The notes below the pieces were generated by a model that saw nothing but the letters and a program-made list of their open reading frames with translations, was not told where the DNA came from and did not search any database. From assembly GCF_000148725.1 (NCBI RefSeq), contig NZ_GL476319.1, positions 186,311-250,310 of the forward strand: 64,000 nt of DNA. The letters run 5' to 3'. The translations under genes and the position numbers were made by a program. Of this stretch, positions 27,954 through 35,906 are shown one piece after another (position 1 is the first letter of the stretch; every line of letters begins with the position of its first letter). This DNA comes from Roseibium sp. TrichSKD4 (lineage in GTDB: Bacteria; Pseudomonadota; Alphaproteobacteria; Rhizobiales; Stappiaceae).

Positions 27954-29567
27954 GTGCTGCGCAGAACCGCGACATTTGATCTGGAACGGCCTCTGCTGCA
28001 AGCGCGCACGATTGCAAACCTGTGCGCTGCGTTGGCGCATGGAGCGATGGAGCTTTGCGCCGCGCAAGGTGTTGTCATCTATGTGGTGGACGCCACAGGA
28101 CAAAAACTGCGCCCCCTTGCCAGCGAAGGCACCTACCCTACCCAGCGGCTCGCCACTCTGGGCCTTGGGTGGGACCGGCAACAATCGCCGGTTCTGGCAG
28201 CCCTTCAAAACGCTGCGACTTTCGCTCAAGACGTGCGCGGAACCGGAGAACCCGAAATTCTGCGCAAACAATTATTTGCCTCGCGTGGATGGTTGCTTGC
28301 CATGCGGCTGGACGCCTGCTCTCCAAACACGGAACCGACAGCCTTGCGTGCCGGAACAGGTGTAGCCCTGTTCAACCTAATGGCCCCGGCAGCCAAGGAT
28401 CAGGAACTTGAACGCGAAACACTGTGCGAACTCTTTGAGACCTTTTTGCAACTTCGTCCGCTTGTTGATGCGTTTGAACATAAGGATGATCACGCCAACC
28501 GGAACCAAGACAAACAGGATGCAGCATGGGAGCGGCTCAATGCGGCGCTCTCAGAACGACTGGTAGGCATATCCGCACAGGTGAGCCAGATGCGCAGCCA
28601 GATTGCGCGCTATGCCATTCGTGACTATTGCATTCTCGTGCAAGGCGAGACGGGAACAGGCAAAGAGCTTGCGGCACGCGCGCTGCACAGGCTCTCCACC
28701 CGTTCCAAGGGGACTTGGGTCGCGGAGAACTGCTCTGCTTTGCCGGAAAACCTGATTGAAGGCGAACTTTTCGGTTATGAAAAAGGCGCATTTACCGGCG
28801 CTGACGAGTCACGCGAGGGCTTGATGAGCAAAGCCTCCGGCGGCACCTTGTTTTTGGACGAGATCGGCGATCTCCCGCTTTCTCTGCAAGCAAAACTGTT
28901 ACGTGTTTTGCAGGAGAGGAAAGTCCGCCCGCTAGGTGCTCGAGAAGAACGGGATGTGGACTTCCGTCTTGTGACTGCGACCCACAAGGATCTGCGTAAA
29001 GCGGTTGAAGAAGGCACATTCAGGGCCGACCTTTATCACCGGATTGCGCAACTCACCCTGAAACTGCCGCCCTTGCGAGATCGGGTTGGAGATATCTCCT
29101 ATTTGGCCGAGTATTTTCTTTCCGAAATGGCAGCGCGCGAAAACCAACCGCTCAAAACACTGAGCGACGGGGCCATGGCGCTTCTAGAAGCCCACCCCTT
29201 TACCGGCAACATTCGCGAGCTGCAAAACTGTATGATCCGCGCAGCACTGGTGGCGGGAGAGGCCACCTCCATTTCAGACAATCACATTCGGGATGTCTTG
29301 CAATCCATTGCCATTGGGAGTTCGTCAGCCCCACGCTCATCAGCGTCATCTAGTTTGGATGTCAATCTCTGTGAAGAAGGCTTACCGGAGACGATGGCGC
29401 GCGTGGAACGCGCATTGCTGGAGCAGTGTCACGACCGGTTTTCCGGCAACCGCCTGAAAATGGCGGGCTATCTCAAAATTCCAAGACGCACCCTTGCAAA
29501 CAAACTGGCCCGGCACGAGATCGGCACATCAAGTGCTGACGCATTGCCTGCCGAGTCCGAAGGATAA
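27954..29567 (+). CDS. vasH: Sigma-54-dependent activator of T6SS (VasH-like)
   Basis: A 537-residue bacterial enhancer-binding protein. An N-terminal GAF-like sensor region (about 20-190) is followed by the AAA+ domain, with Walker A GETGTGKE near residue 232, the sigma-54 contact loop GAFTGA at 278-283, and a Walker B FLDEIGDLP. A Fis-type helix-turn-helix lies at about 495-530 (NRLKMAGYLKIPRRTLANKL). The start is GTG at 27954, 3 nt after clpV, with GGGAG upstream. It should activate sigma-54 promoters of T6SS genes, likely including hcp/vgrG elsewhere, since no such promoter is obvious near tssB. Confidence 0.9.
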   Translation: MLRRTATFDLERPLLQARTIANLCAALAHGAMELCAAQGVVIYVVDATGQKLRPLASEGTYPTQRLATLGLGWDRQQSPVLAALQNAATFAQDVRGTGEPEILRKQLFASRGWLLAMRLDACSPNTEPTALRAGTGVALFNLMAPAAKDQELERETLCELFETFLQLRPLVDAFEHKDDHANRNQDKQDAAWERLNAALSERLVGISAQVSQMRSQIARYAIRDYCILVQGETGTGKELAARALHRLSTRSKGTWVAENCSALPENLIEGELFGYEKGAFTGADESREGLMSKASGGTLFLDEIGDLPLSLQAKLLRVLQERKVRPLGAREERDVDFRLVTATHKDLRKAVEEGTFRADLYHRIAQLTLKLPPLRDRVGDISYLAEYFLSEMAARENQPLKTLSDGAMALLEAHPFTGNIRELQNCMIRAALVAGEATSISDNHIRDVLQSIAIGSSSAPRSSASSSLDVNLCEEGLPETMARVERALLEQCHDRFSGNRLKMAGYLKIPRRTLANKLARHEIGTSSADALPAESEG

Positions 29568-30472
29568 TGACAATGCACCCTGCTCCCCGTATCAAGTCCA
29601 GCACACTATCTTGTCTGGCACTGTCGACAGCCTTGTGTCTGGCGGCAATGCCGACAGCGTATGCAAGAGACATTTCCGAGGATGCCATTCGGATTTGCAC
29701 GCAAGAACCCGATCGCTTTGACCGCCTCGCCTGCTTTGACGCACTACTTGGGACTCCAAAATCCGTCATTGCCGGAAAAACACCGGTTTTATGGGATCCG
29801 GAAAAAGAAGCAGCTCCAACACCTGATCGCCTGGACTATGGGCCGTTGGAAGCGATTGCGCACAAGATGGAGGATGCCCGACCTGCCGGAGACCCTTCAT
29901 GGCAATTTCGCTATTCCAAGGTGGGACAAACAAGCCTGCGCACGCTTGAACAGCTGGTCAATGATGCGCAAACGGATGAAAACACGCCCTTGATTGCCGA
30001 ATTCAAGGACGAAGAGGAAATCCTGCCGGAAAAGGCCGCCGCTGCCCTCGTTGCACGGAGCCCCGAGACGACGCTGGAACCCGGAACTGCCAATATCTAC
30101 CTGACAATGGCCGAAACGCCACCGGCGGACGCCGGTGAAGATGAGCCGAAAACCATCCTGATGCTATCCTGCGAAGCCGATATTACAACCGCACGGCTGA
30201 TCCTGCCCGTCGAAGCACCGCGTCGCCGCAATCAGGTTTCGGTTCGGGTGGACGGCAATGTTGCCAAGGAAGACATCTGGCAGACGTCTGAAAATGACAG
30301 GGTGCTGATGGCGGCCCGCGGACTTGTCAGCATTTCGCACATTACAAAGTGGATACAGTCGCAACGATTGCAATTTGATCTGTTCGTCAATGGTCAAAAC
30401 AAGGCGACTGTCTTTGAAACCGCGAATTTGAAAGAAATGCTTCCTCCACTTCGCCGCGCTTGCCGGTGGTAA
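29567..30472 (+). CDS. vasI: Type VI secretion-associated protein VasI
   Basis: A 301-residue exported protein of the VCA0118/VasI type. A signal peptide spans residues 1-33 (ending AYA|RD). The conserved N-terminal C-x(9)-RLACFDALLG motif is the family hallmark. A beta-rich C-terminal part (RRNQVSVRVDGNVAKEDIW, then ISHITKWIQSQRLQFDLFVNGQNKATVFE) follows. Its function in T6SS is not firmly known. It overlaps the activator stop by one base, which makes it the last gene of the plus-strand tss operon. Confidence 0.85.
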   Translation: MTMHPAPRIKSSTLSCLALSTALCLAAMPTAYARDISEDAIRICTQEPDRFDRLACFDALLGTPKSVIAGKTPVLWDPEKEAAPTPDRLDYGPLEAIAHKMEDARPAGDPSWQFRYSKVGQTSLRTLEQLVNDAQTDENTPLIAEFKDEEEILPEKAAAALVARSPETTLEPGTANIYLTMAETPPADAGEDEPKTILMLSCEADITTARLILPVEAPRRRNQVSVRVDGNVAKEDIWQTSENDRVLMAARGLVSISHITKWIQSQRLQFDLFVNGQNKATVFETANLKEMLPPLRRACRW

Positions 30473-30481
30473 TGAGATAGC

Positions 30482-30510
30482 CCGGTTCGCACCATCAAGA
30501 CACGAACCGG
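30482..30510 (+). terminator. Probable terminator hairpin after vasI
   Basis: An 8-bp perfect stem CCGGTTCG (30482-30489) / CGAACCGG (30503-30510) with a 13-nt loop, 10 nt after the vasI stop and 7 nt before the convergent DUF4399 gene end. The following AGGTTTATT is weakly T-rich. It could act in both directions. Confidence 0.5.
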
Positions 30511-30517
30511 AGGTTTA

Positions 30518-30964
30518 TTACTTCACTGTGATAGTTATGACTTCGCTCATAACTGGTGGATTGTGCGGGACATGGCCCATATCGCCGAGAACCAGCTGTA
30601 ATGTGTGCGAGCCCGGCTCCAACTCCAAAGTGGTTTCAGTTTGGCCGCCGCCGAAGTGGAGATGCTGTTCGTCAGCTGGAAGGCCATACATCAGTTCATC
30701 TGCTCCATCCGAGCCTTCGCCCAAGGCGGGGCGATCAATCAGCAGATGGTGGTGACCGGTTTTGGCTTTTTCGACGCCTGACGGCGCAACACCCATACCA
30801 GACAACCCGAACACAACCTTGAACGGTGAATGAACTTCCGCGCCGTCTTGGAGATTGACGAAATAGACCTTTGCTCCGTCAGCAGACGGCGTTTCTTGCG
30901 CCAAAGTCTGAGCTCCAAAAGAAAATGCTCCAAGGAACAGCATTGCAAATAAACGAAGTTTCAT
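30518..30964 (-). CDS. DUF4399 periplasmic protein
   Basis: A 148-residue exported protein. A signal peptide (MKLRLFAMLFLGAFSFGAQTLAQ, cleavage near residue 23) precedes one DUF4399 domain (KVYFVNLQDGAEVHSPFKVVFGLSGMGVAP, then GHHHLLIDRP, PADEQHLHFGGGQTETTLEL). Several conserved His residues (GHHH, HLHF) suggest metal binding, but no role is established. ATG 30964 has a strong GGGAGAG; an upstream in-frame start at 31015 would spoil the signal peptide. It is divergent from the ECF sigma gene and may share its control. Confidence 0.82.
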   Translation of the reverse strand: MKLRLFAMLFLGAFSFGAQTLAQETPSADGAKVYFVNLQDGAEVHSPFKVVFGLSGMGVAPSGVEKAKTGHHHLLIDRPALGEGSDGADELMYGLPADEQHLHFGGGQTETTLELEPGSHTLQLVLGDMGHVPHNPPVMSEVITITVK

Positions 30965-31038
30965 GTTTCTCTCCCACGATAATTTCCGCAGCGAAAGGCT
31001 GCAGAGAATAAACACCCGGGTCGCAGGATTATTCGGCG

Positions 31039-31560
31039 TTGAGCAAAAAAAGTTCTGAGGCTGAAATTCGCGAAGGTCTTCCGAAGGTGTTTCCTCGGTT
31101 ATGGCGATATGCCTTGGTTCTTACTGGCAATCGCGATTCCGCAAACGATCTGGCTCAGTCGGTGTGCCTAAGGGCACTTGAGAAACACAAGACCTATCAA
31201 ACAGGAACCCATCTGGACCGTTGGCTGTTTCGGATTGCACACCGGGTGTGGCTGAACGAGCTGCGATCCAAGGCTGTTCGCCACGGCAATGGCCTCCAAC
31301 CAATCGAGAGTACGGAGTTAGGCGATACAAGGCCGGATTCGGAAACGAATTTTTTCGCCCAACAAGTGTTAAACTCAATACTCACGCTGCCCGAGGCTCA
31401 AAGAGTGTGTGTGATTTTGGTTTATGTGGAAGGTTTTAAATACGCGGAAGCTGCTGAAATCTTATCCATTCCAATCGGGACTGTCATGAGCCGGTTAGCT
31501 TCCGCGCGAAAAACAATATCGGCTCAAATGGGCAAAAATGGTGAAACACGGGATGATTGA
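31039..31560 (+). CDS. ECF-family RNA polymerase sigma factor
   Basis: A 173-residue group 4 sigma factor. Region 2 lies at about residues 15-80 (FPRLWRYALVLTGNRDSANDLAQSVCLRALEK, then WLFRIAHRVWLNELR), and region 4 at about 110-165 (LPEAQRVCVILVYVEGFKYAEAAEILSIPIGTVMSRLASARKTI). The start is TTG at 31039 with little ribosome-binding sequence. It overlaps the downstream anti-sigma gene by 23 nt. The pair is probably autoregulated from the 74-bp spacer shared with the DUF4399 gene. Confidence 0.9.
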   Translation: MSKKSSEAEIREGLPKVFPRLWRYALVLTGNRDSANDLAQSVCLRALEKHKTYQTGTHLDRWLFRIAHRVWLNELRSKAVRHGNGLQPIESTELGDTRPDSETNFFAQQVLNSILTLPEAQRVCVILVYVEGFKYAEAAEILSIPIGTVMSRLASARKTISAQMGKNGETRDD

Positions 31561-32320
31561 TAGACGCGAATTCACCGATATCGATCTGACTGCCTATCTG
31601 GATGGAGAGGCAGATCCAGCGACTGTTCAGCAAATCAACCTGGCACTTGAGCAAGACAAAAACCTCGTTGCTCGTCTGGAAGCCCTTACTATACCAAGTT
31701 CTGAAATAACTGCATCCTTCGATGATTTGCTCTCAAGCGCTCCAGCAATACCTCCCCTGCCGAAAACGAACGCAGACCACGAGCCCTTAAAATCATCACC
31801 CCAGCCAAAGTTGTTCCTTAAGTTGGGATCTCCTCTAATCGCAGCGTCTCTTGTCGTTGGCATAGGCCTTGGTTATTGGGCAGCGAAAACGCCAACGGCT
31901 GCTGTAAGCTGGATGGGTTATGCAGCTGCCTATCAATCGCTTTATGTCAATGAAACACTCTCCGAAGTGGAAATATCAGAAGCAGACAAGCATCAAAGCC
32001 TGACGCGGCTTGGCGCGCGTTTGGGCCGCGATATTAGCGCTGCCCAAAATGACGACGCACTCCAATTTGGACGAGCTCAACTCCTAGGCTACAAAGGGGA
32101 AGACCTTATACAACTGGCTTATCTGGACCCCGATGGTAATCCGATGGCACTCTGCATCACTCCATCGCGCAATTCGGACAACACAACAGTGCAAATCACC
32201 ACCCTGGAAGGTATGGCCGCTGCACAATGGATCGACGAGGGCATGGCGTTTCTCTTGATTGGGGGCACAAACCCAACACTCATAGAATCAGCAGCAAAGC
32301 GCCTCAAAGCCTCGATCTAG
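31538..32320 (+). CDS. Membrane anti-sigma factor
   Basis: A 260-residue protein (255 if ATG 31553 is used). The N-terminal LTAYLDGEADPATVQQINLALEQD is the usual anti-sigma zinc-finger-like region, here without the HxxxCxxC cysteines. One helix at about residues 100-118 crosses the membrane (SPLIAASLVVGIGLGYWAA). The C-terminal periplasmic part (about 140 residues) could sense the signal. Overlap with the sigma gene supports its role as the cognate inhibitor. It ends 2 nt before the convergent exonuclease gene. Confidence 0.82.
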   Translation: MVKHGMIDRREFTDIDLTAYLDGEADPATVQQINLALEQDKNLVARLEALTIPSSEITASFDDLLSSAPAIPPLPKTNADHEPLKSSPQPKLFLKLGSPLIAASLVVGIGLGYWAAKTPTAAVSWMGYAAAYQSLYVNETLSEVEISEADKHQSLTRLGARLGRDISAAQNDDALQFGRAQLLGYKGEDLIQLAYLDPDGNPMALCITPSRNSDNTTVQITTLEGMAAAQWIDEGMAFLLIGGTNPTLIESAAKRLKASI

Positions 32321-32322
32321 GC

Positions 32323-33735
32323 TTAGTTCATATCCTTGATCAGCCGGCCGTGTTTACGGGTTTGCGTGAGCACATCGCCGAAGGTTTTGTAGCCTTTCGA
32401 GATCAGGATAGGCAGCAAATGGCATAGAACTTCCGCTGTTGCCTGTGCATCCCCAAGTGCGGTGTGGCGCAACTCTACGGGAATTGTGACACCCAATCGG
32501 TCGCACAGGGCGTCCAGCGTATGTATTTCCGTGGTGCCATAGACGACGGCTGACAAGAGCACCGTATCCATGATTGGATGATCCCACTCCAGCCCGCTTT
32601 CACGGCCATAGCGATGCAAAAACGCCATATCGAACGGCGCATTGTGGGCCACAATGACGGAGTCTTTGGCGAAGGTGTGGAACTGCTGAACTGAGGTGAC
32701 GGCATCTGGCGCGCCCTTCACCATCTCATCCGTTATGCCGTGCACCTTCGTTGATGCTGGCGGGATCGGCCTGCCCGGATCGACCAGCTGATCAATCACT
32801 TCGCCGGGAACAATCTTGCCATTGACCACACGCACGGCACCGATTTGCACGATCTCATCCTTGTTCGGCATCAAACCGGTGGTCTCGGTGTCAAACACTG
32901 TGAAGCTGAGGCTCTCCAGTGGGCGCTTGAGCAAGGCCCGCTCGCTGTCATGTTCTTGAAGGGCAAAGTCATAGACCAGCGGTCGCTCGGCATCGGACGC
33001 AATACGCGCATGGGTGTTGTCGACCAACACCATGTAACCCTGCACCTGCTTTAACTTCTTTATACGCAGATCAAAACAGAGATTGCCCCGTGCGCAATGA
33101 CACTTCGTCAAGACTTCGGTCCGGGTCTCCGACAGCTGTGCATGTGCGGCCTTTAATTCATCCTCGTTGAGGTAGTCGAATATGGAGGCACTCAAGCGGG
33201 GCACCTGAACCTGACCAAGAATGTCAGCGGCCTGCCCATCATAGAGGATGATCCGGTGATTGGGACTGATCAGCACTATGGCTACCGGAATTTCCGTCAG
33301 GAGCAGTGCCAGATGCGCTTTTTCTGCCATCAGCTGCGCTTTTTCTTCTGACAGAACCCCATCGCTTTCTGCAGTGATCTTGGAAAGCTCTCCAGAAACC
33401 GCATGAACCGCGGGTGCCAGATCCCCCAGATAGCGGGCCTGATGCAAATCAAGTTCGGCGTCTACCTTCGCATGCGCGCGTGTGCGCATGGCAATTGCAA
33501 TTTTCTCAATCGGCTTGGCGACGTTTTCATCAAACAACAGCCAGAAACCAACCGTAAGCGCAAGAACGCCAAAGGAAGCGACTGTTCCGCCGAAAATGAA
33601 AGCCGTTTCCGCGTCTGCGCCGTCAATCCTCTGATATCCCCATACCAGCGCCCCGCCGACAATTCCGACACTGGCGAAAGCCATGCCGAGAAACATCAGA
33701 AAAATCCGAAGGCGCAGGGACAGGGATGTCAACAT
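32323..33735 (-). CDS. Membrane-bound PAS/HAMP-like DEDDh 3'-5' exonuclease
   Basis: A 470-residue protein of unusual build. Helices at about 11-32 and 47-68 flank a short loop. A HAMP-like linker follows (about 69-125), then a PAS-like domain (about 140-240; LLLTEIPVAIVLISPNHRII). Next comes a C-x-C...C cluster (212, 214, 220) and a C-terminal DnaQ-like exonuclease. The catalytic set is complete: D282 and E284 (FDTETTG), D369 (NAPFD), H424 and D429 (HTALGDAQ). The start ATG at 33735 overlaps the upstream stop (TGATG); a longer frame from 33792 is less likely. The neighbours are a symporter and a CBS/DUF294 protein, which suggests a sensor-coupled nuclease rather than a replication subunit. 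Confidence 0.85.
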   Translation of the reverse strand: MLTSLSLRLRIFLMFLGMAFASVGIVGGALVWGYQRIDGADAETAFIFGGTVASFGVLALTVGFWLLFDENVAKPIEKIAIAMRTRAHAKVDAELDLHQARYLGDLAPAVHAVSGELSKITAESDGVLSEEKAQLMAEKAHLALLLTEIPVAIVLISPNHRIILYDGQAADILGQVQVPRLSASIFDYLNEDELKAAHAQLSETRTEVLTKCHCARGNLCFDLRIKKLKQVQGYMVLVDNTHARIASDAERPLVYDFALQEHDSERALLKRPLESLSFTVFDTETTGLMPNKDEIVQIGAVRVVNGKIVPGEVIDQLVDPGRPIPPASTKVHGITDEMVKGAPDAVTSVQQFHTFAKDSVIVAHNAPFDMAFLHRYGRESGLEWDHPIMDTVLLSAVVYGTTEIHTLDALCDRLGVTIPVELRHTALGDAQATAEVLCHLLPILISKGYKTFGDVLTQTRKHGRLIKDMN

Positions 33736-34256
33736 CAGGTCGTTCCGCAAACTGTGGTCACGATTGGATCTTCCGGGGAAACTGCCACCCATTCAGTTCC
33801 ATCAATCGAGCCATCTGCCTCGAAGGAGCTGGCATCCGCGAGAGCTGCTCGTTTTTCCGCGACACAATCGGTCAAGACCATCATCTCATTCACCGGGGCC
33901 CAACGTCCAAAGAAATAGACTTGGGTGAGCTTGATCCCCGGATGCTTGGGGTGGGTGCGAGCGGTGGCTGTATCCACGGCAACAAACCGATCCACATACG
34001 GCCAAACATAAGTCCACGGCCGATAGAGCGCCTTCTCCTCCACCGTTTGCGCCACAACGAGCCCTTCCGGTAAAGCTGCCTCAGTGCGCGCAAACCAACC
34101 ATATTCGCTGAAGACAGCGACGAGGATCATCACACCACCGGCTGCGACCGGAGCCATCCAGCGTGGCAAACGCCCCCCCAAGAACCGATTGACCAACAAT
34201 GTCAGACCGGCTGCGGCGATGCCCGCAATAAAGATGGCGATCAATTCCAAAAACAT
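33735..34256 (-). CDS. Hypothetical membrane protein
   Basis: 173 residues, with no family that I recognise. Two helices lie at the N-terminus (about residues 3-25 and 36-52; LIAIFIAGIAAAGLTLLVN and MAPVAAGGVMILVAVFSEYGW). A soluble, probably periplasmic domain follows, with YRPWTYVWPYVDRFVAVD and an internal cysteine in VLTDCVAEK. It is translationally coupled to the exonuclease downstream (TGATG), so the two probably act together. The IS copy B lies 157 bp upstream and may have cut it off from the promoter of the DUF294/symporter genes. Confidence 0.75.
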   Translation of the reverse strand: MFLELIAIFIAGIAAAGLTLLVNRFLGGRLPRWMAPVAAGGVMILVAVFSEYGWFARTEAALPEGLVVAQTVEEKALYRPWTYVWPYVDRFVAVDTATARTHPKHPGIKLTQVYFFGRWAPVNEMMVLTDCVAEKRAALADASSFEADGSIDGTEWVAVSPEDPIVTTVCGTT

Positions 34257-34413
34257 TTCACTTCCTCCGGTTCAGGCTTCCGGCTTTCTGTGGACCAAGT
34301 TCTTACCTGAAAACCAATCTGGTCTTTCGCTTCAAAGTTTGAGTCCGAAAGACCCTGTATCTATTTGATTTCCTTCAGCCCAAGAATATTACCTATCCTT
34401 GAGTCTTCTACTT

Positions 34414-35896
34414 AGTTCGCGCTGAAAAACCCCTTAACTGATTGAAGAGTATGGATACCCATTGGGTTTTGGATGTGTGAATATGCCGGTTAGTTGATCC
34501 GAAGCACGCATTTTCTGGCATATTCTCATGAGACCTTCAAAACGCAACAAACGGTGTGGCGATCTGTTCAAGGAACGCCTGGCCGCAATCATCGATATGA
34601 ACCATTCGTTGGTGCGGCTGTCTGGTCTGATGCCTTGGGATGAATTTGATGCGGAGTTCGGCAGGCATTATCGCCCCTTGGGACGACCGGCCAAACCAAC
34701 GCGTCTGATGGCCGGGCTGCACTTTCTCAAGCACATGTACGATCTTTCCGATGAAGAGACGGTTGAGCGTTGGGTTGAAAACCCCTACTGGCAGTCTTTC
34801 TGCGGTTTTGAGTTTTTCCAGCACCAATTCCCCATTGATCCCTCAACCATGACCCGCTGGCGCAAACGGATTGGTCCTGAGGGAATGGAAAAGCTTCTTT
34901 CTGCTACGGTAGGTGTTGCGATTGAGAGCGGGACGATCAAGAAGAGCAGCCTTGAGCGGGTCTTGGTTGATACGACCGTTCAACCCAAAGCCATTGCCCA
35001 TCCCACCGATAGCCGTCTTTATCACAAGGCCTTGCAGCTTCTGGTGCGCCAGGCCAAGAGGGCCGGCATCATCTTGCGTCGCAGCCATACCAGAGTTGCC
35101 AAAAAGGCGGCCTTGATGGCGGGCCGTTATGCCCATGCCAAACAGTTCAAGCGGATGCGCCGGGAACTCAAAAAGCTGAAGACCTATCTGGGCCGGGTCT
35201 ATCGCGACATCTCCCGCAAGATCGCAGGCAACGAAGGTCTTGAGCACCGGTTCTCCCGTCTGCTGGGACTGGTGGAGCGGCTTCTGGCCCAGACCCCCAA
35301 GGACAAAAACAAGATTTATTCCATGCATGCGCCGGAAGTGGCCTGTATTGCCAAGGGCAAGGCGCGAACACCTTACGAGTTCGGGGCCAAGGTTGGCATT
35401 GCCACGACCAATCGGGAAGGATTGGTTCTTGCGGCGAGGGCTTTTGAGGGCAATCCCTATGATGGGCACACCTTGAATGACACCATCAGTCAGGCTGAGA
35501 AAGTCTGCGGCACCAAAGCTGAGCGTGTCTATGTGGACCGTGGCTATCGGGGGCATGATTATGAGGGCGACGCCAAGGTCATGATCTCCGGCCAGAAGCG
35601 CGGGCTGACGGCACAGATGAAGCGTGAGCTGAAACGACGATCAGCGATCGAGGCCACCATCGGCCACATGAAAACAGATGGACGACTTGACCGGAACTTC
35701 CTCAATGGCAAAAATGGCGATGCCATCAACGCCCTGCTGGCCGCAGCCGGTCATAACCTGCGTCTGATCCTCAATGCACTGATCATTTTGCTGCTCTGGA
35801 TCACAAACCCCATCCCCAAACCGGTCAAATCGAATATTTGCGTATTGCTTCGGCCACGCGCAACATCAATGGCTTAGACGTTGTTCAGGGCGGACT
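34414..35896 (+). mobile_element. IS5-type insertion sequence, copy B (1483 bp)
   Basis: The same element as the copy in tagH, in opposite orientation. Terminal repeats AGTTCGCGCTG... (34414) and ...CAGGGCGGACT (35896) are flanked by a 4-bp duplication ACTT (34410-34413 and 35897-35900). It lies between the DUF294 gene and the gene for the small membrane protein, 10 bp after the DUF294 stop codon, and breaks no coding sequence. It may separate an operon. Confidence 0.95.
34528..35877 (+). CDS. IS5-family transposase (copy B)
   Basis: An intact 449-residue DDE transposase, residue for residue the same as copy A. The catalytic acidic residues are in VDTTVQ, VDRGYRG and the IEATIGHMK helix. It reads against the surrounding minus-strand genes. 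Confidence 0.95.
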   Translation: MRPSKRNKRCGDLFKERLAAIIDMNHSLVRLSGLMPWDEFDAEFGRHYRPLGRPAKPTRLMAGLHFLKHMYDLSDEETVERWVENPYWQSFCGFEFFQHQFPIDPSTMTRWRKRIGPEGMEKLLSATVGVAIESGTIKKSSLERVLVDTTVQPKAIAHPTDSRLYHKALQLLVRQAKRAGIILRRSHTRVAKKAALMAGRYAHAKQFKRMRRELKKLKTYLGRVYRDISRKIAGNEGLEHRFSRLLGLVERLLAQTPKDKNKIYSMHAPEVACIAKGKARTPYEFGAKVGIATTNREGLVLAARAFEGNPYDGHTLNDTISQAEKVCGTKAERVYVDRGYRGHDYEGDAKVMISGQKRGLTAQMKRELKRRSAIEATIGHMKTDGRLDRNFLNGKNGDAINALLAAAGHNLRLILNALIILLLWITNPIPKPVKSNICVLLRPRATSMA

Positions 35897-35906
35897 ACTT
35901 AAACCA

